A stretch of 64,000 nt of DNA from Salminus brasiliensis (lineage: Eukaryota; Chordata; Actinopteri; Characiformes; Bryconidae). Each line of letters opens with the position of its first letter. Within the stretch, counting starts at the first letter, position 1. The notes beneath the pieces are model-generated. The model searched no databases. It was not told where the DNA came from and saw only the letters and a list, made by a program, of their open reading frames with translations. A program made the position numbers and the translations under genes. Location: NCBI RefSeq assembly GCF_030463535.1, contig NC_132879.1, forward strand, positions 31,232,133-31,296,132. The letters are read 5' to 3'. Positions 20,380-32,290 of this stretch are shown one piece after another.

Positions 20380-22330
20380 TGAACTGGACATTCCACCACA
20401 GAGTTTGTTAACACGTTGCCCGTTTTTGTTGCCGTTTCTCTCCTGGAGATATTCTGGCTCTTCTTCTCATCCTTGTCACTAACAGTTTCTATGACCCTTC
20501 CAAGTCTCCACAGATTTCTTGGTAATGTTTTGGCGTGAGTGGTTCTAGACTACTGGGACTGTTTGTTATCAACATTAAGTGAACGACCATTAACAATGGC
20601 CTTGGCTTCATAGAAGAAGGTCCATAGTGATGCATCGAGTCTACCCGAGGACAGCAGCAGGGTGGCATTTAAAACACCTCTTACCGTCTTTATTTGTCGC
20701 TCTCATACGCTTCTTGCGTAGCTGGAATGAGGTGCATTTAGGAAAAATTCACACTGGTTTTCTATATTAAAAAAAAAGGTTGAGCGACTGAGTCTTCCTC
20801 ACACTTTGAGCCCACCATCTGTATACAGAGAGACATCAAGTTTGTTATGGCTTAGGAATTGGCCTTCTTTGGCCAATAGCTTTATCTCTTTCTCATTGTC
20901 TTTGATGAATAAATGCTCTGTATCTTGCTTTTCACTTTCTCTGAAGCATGCATTTGATGTATCTGGTGCGTGGTTGGTGTGGCGCAACAAATAACACCAG
21001 TACCTGCCACTGAGCTGCCACACCATGTGGGAGACTGGGGTTCGATTCCAGGTCTGGGTGACTACACTGCCCCACACCAATAAGAGTCCTTGGGCAAGAC
21101 TCCTAACACTGTGTTGGTCCACCTCTGTAATACCAGTAACCTTGTAAATCGCTCTGGATAAGAGCGTCAGCTAAATGCTGTAAATGTAATGTATCTTACC
21201 CCCTTAATAGCATGAGACCAGATAAACTTGGATAGTCTGTCTACAAGTCTTGCTTGCTCTGTGGTCTTTGTCTGAAGATTTTGAGTTTTTCTATCTTCTG
21301 GGTCTCCAATTGGGAGCTACTGAATTCTTTCTGTTGTGATGGAGATTTTATATTTCCACAGAAATCTGGGGCCAGTGAACCAATTAGATAAAAACAACCC
21401 ATCCACTGTTGTACCTCTAGAGGCATTGTCCGCTGGTTTTTTATCTGTTGGGACATAAAACCATTGCTGGGGGCTTGAACCATGGCGGATCTTCTGCACC
21501 CTATTTGTGTGAATAAGGCGTGTAAGCGTCGAGCACCATTATGTAGATAATAATGTATATAAAGTCTACTTTAGAGTCTGTCCAAAAGAATTCTTCTACA
21601 TTAGAGTAGCCTAGCTCCTCTCTAAGCATACTGCTCACTATGACTGAGACTACTGCTGCTGTCAATTCCAACCTAGGTATGGTCGTAACTTTGGTTGGAG
21701 AAACACTTGCTTTGGCCATGATGAGAGTACAGTGAATGTCTCCTTTCTCATTTTTAATCTCAGGTAGGTGCACTGACCATATCCACTGGTACTGGCATCG
21801 GAGAAGTGATGCAATTCTGTTCTGTCTTCCCAAAATTGGTTGGAAAATAGCATCAAGCTATGCTTATCCTTTCCAAATTGGTAAGATCATCTTGCCATTG
21901 CTCCCACCTTGCTCTCAGTTTCTCTGGAACTGGATCATCCCATGAAGTACCTTGGTTACACATTTCCTGCAGGATTCTTTTTCCGTCAAGGAGATATGGA
22001 GCAACAAAGCCTAGAGGATCGAATATGGAGGCAACAGATAACAGAATGCCACAATGTGTTGCTGGTTGGTCTTTTGGTGCCAAAACTGAAACCATCACTG
22101 TCAATATTTCAGTGAATCCCTAAAGCATTCTCCTCTACTAAATAGCTTTTTCCACAGTCTCTATGGTTGTTACCCCATCGTCTACATAGAACTCTCTTGC
22201 AATAAACTGTGACCCTTGTGGATATGAGCAACTGTTGAGTGGCTTCCTTTCTTTCACTGCTGACCACAATATGATTTTATTGGCTATTTTTTGTGGAGAA
22301 CTTTGCTGAAGCCCCTAAAGTGTTTTATGG
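20380..22330 (-). mobile_element. BEL/Pao retrotransposon remnant: RNase H region to integrase end
   Basis: Minus-strand translation, from right to left, gives ILLSVASIFDPLGFVAPYLL (about 22050), WDDPVPEKLRARWEQW (about 21930), FSDASTSGYGQCTYLRL (about 21790), TTIPRLELTAAVVSVIV (about 21660), FFWTDSKVDF (about 21580), YVPTDKKPADNASRGTT (about 21440), GPRFLWK (about 21365), DRLSKFIWSHAIKGVR (about 21230), then after a SINE the integrase-proximal part (DGGLKV near 20805) and a final LWRLGRVIETVSD block near 20500. These blocks in this order are diagnostic of BEL/Pao. It is broken by stops and by the SINE at 20965-21188. No LTRs were identified. Confidence 0.85.
20965..21188 (+). mobile_element. 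tRNA-derived SINE with L2-type tail, inserted in the BEL/Pao element
   Basis: The head has a tRNA-like A box (tggcgcaacaa) and a B box 'ggttcgattcc' (21051-21061). The 3' end is the L2 tail 'aaatcgctctggataagagc' plus GTAAATG repeats. ATGTATCT occurs at 20957-20964 and again at 21189-21196, a plausible 8-bp target duplication. Removing the SINE restores an uninterrupted BEL/Pao reading (AIKGVRY continuing into the next block). It is not a functional tRNA gene. Confidence 0.85.
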
Positions 22331-22439
22331 TCATATGTCCCTGGTATTACCAAGAACCTTTATATGTTCTGCAACGTTTTCGACTATTTCAGAGTTATAG
22401 CTAACAACATTTTCTCAAAAACAGTGTTTATAATAGTCT

Positions 22440-23135
22440 GGTGCTGGCTGTCGAGCATAGCAGTGTTTGAAATGCTGTATATACGAATGTTTGCGAATGT
22501 TTGGTGCTGTATGTCTATGAATCAGCACAGCACCTCGCATGCATAGTAGAGGGCAGACATTGTGATATGGAATGGAATGGAGTTTGTTGAAAACATTTTT
22601 TTGTTCTTCCCATTAGTAAAACAAAATCGTTTAGATGGAGGTAGTTGAATGTAATTTTCTTGAATTAGTCTGCCATGATGTGAAAACAAATACAGATTTA
22701 TGTGTCTTCACCATGATCCACGAGTCTAGTTATTTCTCCAAATATTTAAAGACTCGTCAAACTGTGCAGTTTGTGAATGGTTCACTTTTTAGAAAAATAT
22801 AACTCTGCTTTCTAAGACTTAACGACAAGTCTAAAGGTAAAATTACTACTCAGAGTTTTTGGTTTTTGGTTAAAAGCTTGTTCTAAACGCAATATTTGTT
22901 GATTTAAAATGGTTTGTTGCTGGCTGTCCACGATACACGTGTTTGAAATGCCGCGTAGACTAGTTTGTGCATCTTTGGTGCTGTAGGTTTGTGAATAAGC
23001 ATTGCACCCCGCATGTGCATTAGAGGGCGGACATCGTCGAATGGAATGGAGTTTGATTAAAACTTTTTTTTTTTGCCTCGTCACCATCATCGTCCAGACT
23101 AGGCAATTCTCAGCCTATTTAAAGGCTTGTCAGGA
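22440..23135 (-). repeat. Two tandem copies of the LTR-like family
   Basis: The blocks 'gcatgcatagtagagggcag' (22537) and 'gcatgtgcattagagggcgg' (23012) lie about 475 bp apart. Each is followed by 'aatggaatggag' and a T-run, then 'tcaccat...' and a TATA-like box in reverse. They are diverged relatives of the 788-bp unit at 2.4-4.0 kb, in opposite orientation. Confidence 0.65.
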
Positions 23136-24214
23136 ATTGTTATTTATGATTTGTTAGTTAAATTACTCAAAATATTCAAAATTTATAAATACATTTTGGC
23201 TTTCTGTGCTGAAACAGCATGAATTACACACCAGGCATGTGAAAGAAAGGACCAGGCCTGGCTTAGTTGTCTGGGTGATAACTGGACAAATCTGTCCATA
23301 ATACACCCCATGTCCTAAATGTGCAAGGGCAATCAGAATGGAGACAGGGTATGGATGGGTTTCGACCAAAATTCCATGTTGTAATCTGTAGTGTTTCAGC
23401 AGGTCCAATCGTTTTGAGATTTGCACAGAAAATTTATTGCAGCCATTTTACATGCAGTAAAAAAAAGAATACACTTAAAAACTAATACATAGGATAAAGT
23501 TAACTTAAACTATTTTTAGAACTATTACTGTTACTCTCAACATAAAGATTTTAAATTCAACCAAGCACCCTGTACCTGTACAACAGTGTCATTTTTATTT
23601 TTGTTTTCAGCAGACCAGAATTGCAAATTAAACTACTATCAAACATCTGAGTTTCACATCCATATTAGAGGAGCAGTTCAATATTCCCCGTACTTAATGT
23701 TTCCCGAGAGATCTATACTATTAGGAGAGCACCGTTATTCTGTAGAATGCTATTGCATGTCCTACACTGCCGTCTCATGAGTACCTAACGCTGAAAGGGT
23801 GAAGCTTAAGTGATTTTACTTTTCGTTTGGTCAGAAGTGGCAAAACTGGTGTTTAAAGGACTTTGTAAAGTTAAGTGTGAACAGCACATGTCTTGCCTTC
23901 AAGTTGGCTATTGTTATCATGAAACAGGGTATGGCCTGTTGAGATTTAAGTAATGTAAGATTACAAATTTCTGCCAATAGTAATAATAAAAAGGTATGTG
24001 TGTAAAACATAATTATCAACAAGACACACAATGTCTAATTAGGTAAGATAGCTGACAGTTGCAGATTAAGATCATCGTCAACCAGCTCCATATATTCCCT
24101 TCTACAAAAACTAGCACAAAGCTTGGCAGCAGCAATTCCATCACATTTCGGCATGTCATTACACTGGTATAAAAATGTATAGCGCTGGTGGTCACCAAAC
24201 ACGATCATTTGGTT

Positions 24215-25500
24215 AAGGTTTATTTAGTCAGTTGAATTATACTGACTGACTGACTGAATTGAGTTGTTCCAGTGAAATATGGAGACCTTTAAAGAGTGCC
24301 TTATGTTTTTGTACAACCTTGATGAGTAAAACTCACACCTATCCCATTGGCATCATTTATTTGCATACTGGGCCTGCCCCCCATTCCCTCAGCATCATTG
24401 TAAATTCATTCCACTAGACTACCTTCCCCTATGTGGTGAGCTGTTGTCTGTTTTGTGCTGCAGCTGTTTGGTTTTAGTGCTGAAAACAATCAAAGGTGGA
24501 TTTTGTTCATCCTTGTTCCTGCTAAAAAAGTAAACCTTTTTAAACCCATTCATTGTTCAGTAGTTTAGGGTTGGTAGAGCAGAGAGATCAGTAAAATGTG
24601 CTGGATTATGATTCTCATTGTTCTCGCCTGCAATATAGTTGTGAAAATGTTTAAAAATAATATCAACATAAGCAGAGTAATTAAAACTCACTTCCTTTAG
24701 TTACCTTCATATAACACTTACCAGTTCCTAGTTTGTGTTCAGTTCAGGATGTATTTTATACTCAAATAATTTTACAGAAGAAATGCTATTGAACTTAAAT
24801 GGTTTAGGCAATTGGCTTCATCAAACAATTTGAGTTCATGTAACCAATCAGGTTTTCCAGTAACAAGATAACAGTGCTCACAGTTTCTGCGGTAGTAGTA
24901 TTTTTGTAGTGGTCATAGTTGTGTTTTTGTTTTCGTCACAGAATCATGAAATCAGCCATTTTTAGCAACCTTGAAAACGACCTTCATGAAAGTCCAGAGC
25001 AGGCCCTGATTAAGAAGATGAAGAAAAGCAGCAGTTTTCCATTTAGGATGGAAAATGAATGACAACAAGAATGAGGTTCTTCCAGATGTTCCAGACAGTT
25101 GGAAACTCCACTTTACAGATGATTTGAATGCAGTCGTTTAAATGAATGTCTGAACTCTGCTGACCAGCCCTTTTACTTGCAGGAAAGCTTTTCCAGGAGT
25201 TCTCATACAGTCTCTATTTTATATTCAACTTAGGACCACCATGCGGTTGCAGTGTTGGCTGTTTTCAGTCTATCATTCTCCATATGGCATATGGTCTGGA
25301 GCCTTCTGTCGGCATCTTGTGATAGGCGGCCAAAAGCAGGAGTAAGGGTATTTTGTTCGGAACATTTTACTGAAGCGTGCTCCCCTTCAGCAGCTCTGCA
25401 TCAGACTGATAGCACATAAACTATGTAAGTCTTTCTCAGATGACTGTGATATCAAACCAAAGCCTTTATGGTCAATGGAGCCAGTTCACTCTTTCCTGAT
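24215..25500 (+). pseudogene. TMEM249-like copy C, pseudogene
   Basis: This copy matches copy A from 12040 to about 13530. The ATG exon (24946 on) keeps MKSAIFSNLENDLHES, but the splice donor is lost: six bases present in copy A are missing, so the frame stops at once. The second exon is deleted. In the third exon QEYRYYV has become Gln-Glu-stop. The promoter block is also absent. It cannot encode the protein. It keeps about 30 bp near 25420-25450 that copy A has lost. Confidence 0.7.
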
Positions 25501-25622
25501 TTGCACAGGCCAGGTGGGAACTGTTCTTGAAGTACAGATCACAGTGCTCATGAAATCAGACAGTTTTAGCAACCTTGAAAACGCCCTTCATGAAAGTCCT
25601 GAGCAGGCCCTGATTAAGAAGA
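25480..25622 (+). repeat. Mosaic at the palindrome centre: gypsy scrap and a second ATG-exon fragment
   Basis: 25470-25535 resembles the gypsy piece at 14995-15055 ('gagccagttcactctttcct' against 'gagccagtcaccccttcctg'). Directly after it, 25549-25622 repeats the TMEM249-like first exon (HEMKS region through QALIKKMK) in the plus direction. The inverted last exon of copy B begins only a few bases later. This marks the junction of the palindrome arms. Confidence 0.6.
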
Positions 25623-26728
25623 TGAAGATGTTTCTCTCATCCAGGTAGTTGAAGCAGAGTGTCTTGGCTAGTCTCCTACCCTGGCAATTCAGTAACTGTG
25701 AAAAGAGAGAAATAGTGTAAGATACACACATATCTACAGGTGTTACTGGTTTTAAAAATATTTTTTTAATTGAAAAATCAACTACAAACTTACGTATACT
25801 TTAATTTTTATATTGAATAAAAATGTTTATTATGTAACATCAAATACCAAAAACCCTGGTTCACCATTTTAGTATCTTCTATTTTTGAGATGCACTAGTG
25901 TGTGCTACAATTTCCATTAATAAATAACATAGTATAAGTATAAGTAAATAACAGAGTATAAAATTTAATAATAAAATTTAATTAAATAATAATTTAATTT
26001 GTGGTTCATATTCAAGGCTAATTTATGACTGCATTGATTTGTTCTGTACCTCACTGGTGTTCAATCTGCTGAGTCCATTGGCGTCCATCTTCTTTCCCAT
26101 TAGGGTCAGTCTGAACTTCACCTTTCACTGGGCTGAAAAAGAATAGTATAGAATATAGAATATATAAGAATAGCAATTCTATTACTGCTAAAACCAAACA
26201 GCTGCAGTAAAAAATAGACAACAGCTCACCACAAAGGGGAAGGCAGTCTGGAGGACTGAATTTACAATGATGGTGAGGGAATGGGGGGGCAGGCCCAGTA
26301 TGCAAATAGATGGCCAGAAGCCAATGGGAAAGGTGTGAGTTTTACTTATCAAGATTGTACAAAAACATAAGTCACTCTCTAAAGGTCTCCATATTTCACT
26401 GGAACAACTCAGTTCAGTCAGTCAGCCAGTATAACTCAACTGAATAAATTCACCTTAACTCAAAATATGACAAAAAACTGATCTTACACAAATGAACTGA
26501 GTGTGTATCTCAACTATTCATTTTAAAGTTAGTTTAAGGTAATCAGCTTAAGTTATCCCAACTGTCTAGTGTTTCAGTTATGGTACGTTAATAAATTCAG
26601 TAAGAAGTGCAGTTAGACTTTACAGAGCTACAGTTTGAGCAGCACTAAACTACAGCAGCCATGTCTTCATCTTCATGTGTTCCTCAGTGACAAGCAGTGA
26701 AAACTCTGAACAGAGAACACACACTGAA

Positions 26729-26736
26729 GCTGCTGA

Positions 26737-26782
<46 letters not shown>
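26729..26782. repeat. (GT)n microsatellite
   Basis: A GT repeat of about 50 bp in the promoter-like block of copy B, the counterpart of the CA repeat at 11738-11774. Confidence 0.95.
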
Positions 26783-26786
<4 letters not shown>

Positions 26787-26799
26787 CCGTGATCGGGAG

Positions 26800-27420
26800 G
26801 GAGCGTCTCTGCTCCGCGTGCACAAATGCGCTCACGCCAGCGCTGGGCTGTGAGGAGCGCGAGCTCGACTCTCTCTGCGCGCGCAATTACTCAACACGCT
26901 CGCTCGTCCAGCTACTTTTAAGACTTTGGAGAGAGAGAGAGAGAGCGCAGAACACCTGTGCTCCATTCACTCCCATTCTGCTCAACCACCTTCAATCACA
27001 GCGGTCATCACAGGAACAACGACAACAACGCTCCACATTTTACACAGCCCAACCACAACTGTTTACACTCTCCACACTGCTGGTGAACAGCCTGTGCTCT
27101 TCTTCTGGGTGAAGAGTCTATGATGTTTACTGAACGGTAGGTTCAGGGTTCGTCAAATATGAAGGCGCTTCTTCTGAGAGCCGGGTCGTGTTTTTCTGCT
27201 GCTGAAAGAATCCGGTTCTGGTTCTGATTTGAACTGGTTTAAATGTGGATCTTACCTTTTGTAGGAGGTCGTCCGATCCGGGTAAACAGAGAGAGTCTAT
27301 ACGAGCGTCCTGCTCCTCCAACTTCTGACCATCAACTAGAGCAGCATGGACACGCGCGCCTTTGTGACGTCATAGACACTCTGGTAACTACGGAAACCGT
27401 AAACCACAGCTTTCTATTAA
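26800..27420 (-). promoter_or_regulatory. CpG-rich promoter-like block of copy B
   Basis: The reverse complement of the copy A block at 11100-11720, including the TGACGTCA at about 27366, the exon-like stretch ending in CAAAAG and its GTAAGATCC donor (27251-27260). It is almost identical to copy A, which may reflect recent duplication or conversion instead of selection. Confidence 0.4.
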
Positions 27421-28815
27421 TTAGCTGAAAAAAATGAAGACACTGAAGACCCCCTGAATCATCTGTGTAGGACTTAAACAGAATTGAAGAGGACACAATC
27501 CACACTTACCAAATACCCAGACCACAGGACATGTCCCGTTAAATTGTGTTGTTACACTGTACAATTTTTACAGGTTTTCCAAATACATTTGTTCAATTTC
27601 CCTGTGTTTTCAAATGACAGAAAACTAAATTAGACTTATAAAAATATTGAGAAGTGTAATTTATCACAAAAACTATACATTGAATACATTAATATTTGTT
27701 TTAGACAGCTTTTAGATGACAATCTTAACAAAAGTAACTTTTAAATATAATATATTCTGACAAAATAGCAGAATCTTTAATTTTACAAAATATCTTTAAT
27801 AATACTATTAATTAAATATACTTTTAATAATGCATATGAAAATATATGTCGCTGTCAAATTCATAGAAATACTGTTCATAATGTATGTAAAAATGCAAAG
27901 CACTATCAAAAACATAAAAATACTTTTAATAATGCAACAGGAATCAGTGGAAGTGGACACTTCCACTTTAAATTCTGGGGTTGCCATCTCAACCAAACTC
28001 AACAATAAATGAATAGAGACCATGGGTTGCCTTTTTTTTCTTTACATAATGATGCAGTCAGGTGTAGAATTATTGGGTTCTCTAATAAAAAATAAAATCT
28101 TCACAGCAGCACTGGTATAACACTGGCAATAAACAAAATTATGTCATTTTGAAAAGTGAGATATTCTTTTATTGTAGCATACATTGTCTTTAGCCACCTA
28201 GGCTACATAATAGCCTAGGCCTAATCAGAATGCTGCTCGCTGACTCACTTTACATGTTGGTGAGTGGTGGCTTTACAAATACGCCTAGAATTATTGGATT
28301 CTCTTGTAAAGAAGTTGTAATGGCATAACACAGACAATAGACAAAATTATATAATTTTATATGAAATATAATAAGAGTTGTGATTTCTGTCCATTGTTCC
28401 TAACCACCTACATAAAAACTGGCTAACATTTTTCCTGGGCCAAAAAGGCCTAGGTTTAGCATATTACTCACCCAGCAAACTATAATAGCATAATAATGAA
28501 ATGACAAAGCAGCTGCTGACTGTTTTTGTTGGGGGTTTTGAAAAGTGTTCTCACATTTAAGACTATTTAGTTCAGAATGAAAGACGTACTGAAGTATTAT
28601 TGTACCAAACGTACTGAAGTACTAACCTAGGCTGATTTTCTAATCCAGTCAGTGTACACAATGTCTTTGGAATAGCCGTTAGTGGTAAGGATATTATTAG
28701 CTTATCTCACCTGCCTTTACAATAAAGACTAACGTGGCCATAGAACATTAGCCTTTTTTTTTTTTGACGTTTACGCATTTTATCAAGGGGTTGGGTTGTT
28801 TTAGCCTACTCATTA

Positions 28816-29740
28816 CATAGCCAATGTTTTCTGAAAGCAGTCCAGCTTGCTGCAGGTTCTACTACATGTTCCCATCCACTGTGAATGGCACTGTCAGAAC
28901 TGCGGACGCCTCCACCACCACTGTCATCAGCCATGTAGAAAACAAACCCTTGCGCTGACATTTTTGCCGAATGTATTATGCAGGCAGGACCAACGTTTTA
29001 TGGGCCGGTCAGACCAATATAGAAATAAAAAAAGGCCTAAATATCACGTCCGCCCATGAGGAAAATGCCCGTTATGCCAGATGGCCAGTCCTTCCCTGGG
29101 TATGCCCAGAGTCCTCTGTCTAACCCATGAGCAACTTGTATCAGTTTAATGGACCAGACTATTAACGTTTTTGGGCCAGGATTCACACACAGACCACAGA
29201 AGGCCGACCCAGACTCCTGACAGGAAACACTTCTAAGTGCGCCTTTCCGTTTCAACTCAGGGTGTGGTCCAGGGTGTGGAAGTTAAGAATTTAACAGAAA
29301 TAGGAGAAATACCATGCCCTCAACCCCACCTTCTGTAGAAACACTGTTTCCTTCTGTTTAACACTGCTTATATGCACACACACCACACAGCCTATCCCAG
29401 TCCTCAGTTAATAGTACAATAACAACTGAAACTAAAAAAAAATATATATTGTAATATACTCTCAGTCATCTCTTCCCCCGTGTGTTCTTGAGAGTGTCGA
29501 GCTGCTGGTTTGAAGGATAAGATTTCTGTTTGATATGTTGCAGCGCATCGTGAGCATGTATGTTTTTAAGAGTAAGTTATATCACAAGATGTGTGTGGTT
29601 TTGTTTAACCAAGACGTTTGTTGCCTTCTCTAGGCACAGGCTGTTGTAGCAAGCTAATTATTAACACATTCAGTCAGTGCTAACACCTCTGTGGTATAAG
29701 TTAGTTTAGCTAACGGACAACATTTAAAGTCTTATGTGCA
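28816..29740. other. Stretch specific to the right palindrome arm, no gene seen
   Basis: This 0.9-kb stretch has no equivalent in the left arm. Short ORFs (for example 28847-29059 and 29037-29255 on opposite strands) overlap each other and show no domain. No splice-bounded exon was found. Confidence 0.4.
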
Positions 29741-30469
29741 TGTCGGACTGCTTTATGCTGTTGTGTTTGGTGACCACCAGCGCTATACATTTTTATACCA
29801 GGGTAATGGCGTGCAGAAATGTGATGGAATTGCTGCTGCCAAGCTCTGTGCTAGTTTTTGTAGCAGGGAATACATGGTTGGCGATGATCTTAATCTGCAA
29901 CTATCTTATCTAACTAGACATTGTGTGTCTTGTTGATAATTATGTTTTACACACATACCTTTTGGCAATAATGTGTAAACTTGCATTACTTAATTCTCAA
30001 CAGGCCATACATGTTTCATTGTGACAACAGCCAACTTGAAGGCAAGACATGTGCAGTTCACACTTAACTTTACAAATTCCTTTAAACACCAGTTTTGCCA
30101 CTTCTGACCAAACGAAAAGAAAAATCCCTCAAGCTTCACCCTTTCAGCGTTAGGTACTCATGAGACGGCAGTGTAGGACATGCAATAGCATTCTACAGAA
30201 TAACGGTGCTCTCCTAATAGTACAGATCTCTCGGAAAATATTAAGTACTGGGAATAGTGAATCGCTCATCTAATATGTCACTGTTGTACAGGTACTTGGT
30301 GCTTGGTTGAATTTAACATTGTAGTTTCTCCTTTCCATTTGATGACGTCCACACTGTACTGCCCATGCGAGGTGCAATGCTTATTCCCAAACATACAGCA
30401 CCAAAGATGCACAATCCAGTGTATGCGGTGTTTAAAACATGTTTATAGAGGAAAGCCAGCACCAAACCA

Positions 30470-30715
30470 TTAAAGGTAAAGATGCACGTATTTGTCACTG
30501 TACAGTGAAATGTGTCCTCCACATTTAACCCATCTATGGTAGTATACACGCACACACACACACACACCGTTGGGCAGCCAACTCCAGTGCCTGGGGAGCA
30601 GAGAGGGTAAAGGGCCTTTCTCAAGGGCCCAACAGTGGCAGAGCCCGAGAATCAAACCTACAACCCTGTTATCGATAGCCCGGCGCTCTAACCGCTGAGC
30701 CGCCACTGCCCCTCT
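30470..30715 (-). mobile_element. tRNA-derived SINE, absent from the left palindrome arm
   Basis: On the minus strand the element starts with a tRNA-like head ('ggcggctcagcggttagagc' as A box region and 'ggtttgattctcg' as B box), then a CTCTGCTCCCCAGG region and a (GT)n/(CA)n at 30551-30567. The equivalent position in the left arm (about 22890-22910) is uninterrupted, so the SINE inserted after the palindrome formed. Confidence 0.8.
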
Positions 30716-31489
30716 ATAGATCAGCATATGTTGTGTTTAGAAATCACTTTTAACCAAAAACTTGTTAAAATCTCTAAACAGTAATTTCACGTTTACATGT
30801 GTCGTTAAGCATTAGAAAGTAGAGTTATGATTTTCTAAAAAGCTGACCATTAACGATCTTGTTCTCTTGGTGAGTCGTTAATGGTGAGTCGCATGGTGAA
30901 GAGGCAAGACTCTTGCTCTTTGCTTTCACCTTAGTGCATAGACTAATTCAACAACAATACATTTAACTACTTTGACCAGACTTTGGCCTTGTCCCAACTT
31001 TTTTGGGATTTGTTGACGCCATGAAATTTTGAATCAACATATGTTTCCCTTAAAATGTTACATTTACTCAGATTAAACCTTTCTGCCATCTATGTTCTAT
31101 TATGAATAAAATATTGACATTTGCCATCTCCACATCATTGTATAATTATACTATTATTTATTTGGACTAACTTAGGCTAATAGGTCATTTTCGTTTCTCC
31201 CAGTAGAGAGCACTCTTAGGCATCAGTGGCAAGGGAACTACAGCCTCTGGCTTGGTTAGTGGGTTCAGAAAAACTTTTTGCCACAGACTGATGACACATT
31301 AACCTGTGTGTTGGTTTCTTCCTTGTCATGTAGAGAGACAGTGAGAGAGAAACTAAGAGAATCAATCACAACCATCATACAGCCATCCATGGCGAAGATG
31401 CCATTTTGTGCATGGCCTAGGTACCCCTTGGCCTTGAGACTGGCAACAGGTGTGTAGACTTGTTTAATAGAATACATACAACTACCTAA

Positions 31490-31693
31490 ACCTGATATAT
31501 TTTCTTTCAATGCACAAGGACAATAAAAACTAAATTTTAAACAATCGTCATGTCATTCAATACTGCGACATCAGCACTTTTCTGCGCACGCGAGGTGCTG
31601 TGCTGACACAAGCATACAGCACCAAACAACCGCAAACCAGAATATACAGCATATCAAACACTGCTGTACTGGACAGCCAGCACCAGACCATTA
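31490..31693 (+). repeat. LTR-like family fragment
   Basis: Contains 'caataaaaac' followed by 'aaacaatcgtcatgtcattc', the 'gcgcacgcgaggtgctgtgc' block and 'aagcatacagcaccaaac'. These match the end of the LTR-like unit at 33690-33830 and its extension seen at 22440-22540. Confidence 0.65.
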
Positions 31694-32290
31694 TAAATCA
31701 GTGGGACCAAGTGAAAATGGGCACATGTGTGGGTAGACTGAGTGAGTGGGGAGGGGTCTGCATAGAGCCCATGCAGGTAAGGGTGGGGATCCCTGTAGCT
31801 GTGAGGCTTTTTAACTAATTTATGGCAGCTTCGATGTGCATGTGCGAGGCTCGTGTAGGTGGGTAAAGTGAGTGAGTGGGAGGTACATGTGCGAAGCCCT
31901 TACATGTAAAGGTGGAGACCCCTGTAGTTGGTAAGGCTCTACATTGAAGGTGGGGTCAGCATGGTGAATGAAACTTTGTGTCTGGGGCATGTTTCAAATG
32001 GATGATGCTGGAGGTCAACTGATCTTAGATAATGCTGGCTGAGAATGATGAGTAGCCTTCGCTGAAGGGCTGAGTCACGTTTTCACTATTTTTGGGTTTC
32101 CCATATATATCCACAGAATTGATTGCTGAATTTGTTTTGCACTTGGCATGGTTTGTGAATTTAAATTGACTTATGTGTAGGTTGAAGTGGCCTGTGTGTA
32201 TAAACCATGTTTAATAAGTATCATTTGAATAAATGAATATAATAAAATGTTCTAATTTAAATTTATTCTTGGAAAGGTGAGACCTGTAAG
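31694..32290. repeat. Imperfect tandem repeat of about 130 bp, otherwise no gene seen
   Basis: Two similar blocks (about 31725-31815 and 31850-31945) share 'gagtgagtggg', a 'catgcaggtaagggtgggga'-like phrase and 'cccctgtag'. This may be the leader between an LTR and the gag gene that follows, but no boundary is clear. Confidence 0.4.

Larger units (their letters stand above)
22430..25622 (+). repeat. Left arm of a large imperfect palindrome
   Basis: In order the arm holds two LTR-like copies (22440-22790 and 22880-23130, minus orientation), a unique stretch (23540-24215) and TMEM249-like copy C. Each of these has an inverted counterpart to the right of 25629. The arm is shorter than its partner because parts were deleted here (equivalents of 28815-29740 and of the promoter block). 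Confidence 0.8.
25630..28815 (-). pseudogene. TMEM249-like copy B (minus strand), internally deleted
   Basis: Copy B keeps the promoter-like CpG block (27400-26800), the intronic stretch to about 26200, the fourth exon (about 26130-26050; FRLTLMGKKMDANGLSRLN in one frame) and the last exon (25690-25630; GRRLAKTLCFNYLDER). A deletion removed the ATG exon and both transmembrane exons. It therefore cannot make the protein, although its promoter block is better preserved than any coding part. It lacks the solo-LTR insertion found in copy A. Confidence 0.7.
25629..31693 (-). repeat. Right arm of the large imperfect palindrome
   Basis: Reading the minus strand, this arm mirrors the left arm: LTR-like copies (31690-31490 and 31000-30340), the unique stretch (30310-29740, matching 23540-24215 in reverse), a segment of its own (29740-28815), then TMEM249-like copy B (28815-25630). 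A SINE at 30470-30715 is present here only. Confidence 0.8.

Noticed and set aside
20965-21070. tRNA-like A and B boxes
   Set aside because: They lie in a SINE head followed by an L2-type tail and a target duplication. No cloverleaf with a proper acceptor stem can be drawn, so this is not a tRNA gene.
26741-27112. 123-codon frame beginning with a Cys-Val repeat
   Set aside because: It starts in the (GT)n microsatellite and runs through the promoter-like block. The copy A equivalent is on the other strand and no domain is seen.
30640-30715. tRNA-like sequence on the minus strand
   Set aside because: It is the head of another SINE, with degenerate boxes and a CA-rich body. Not a functional tRNA.
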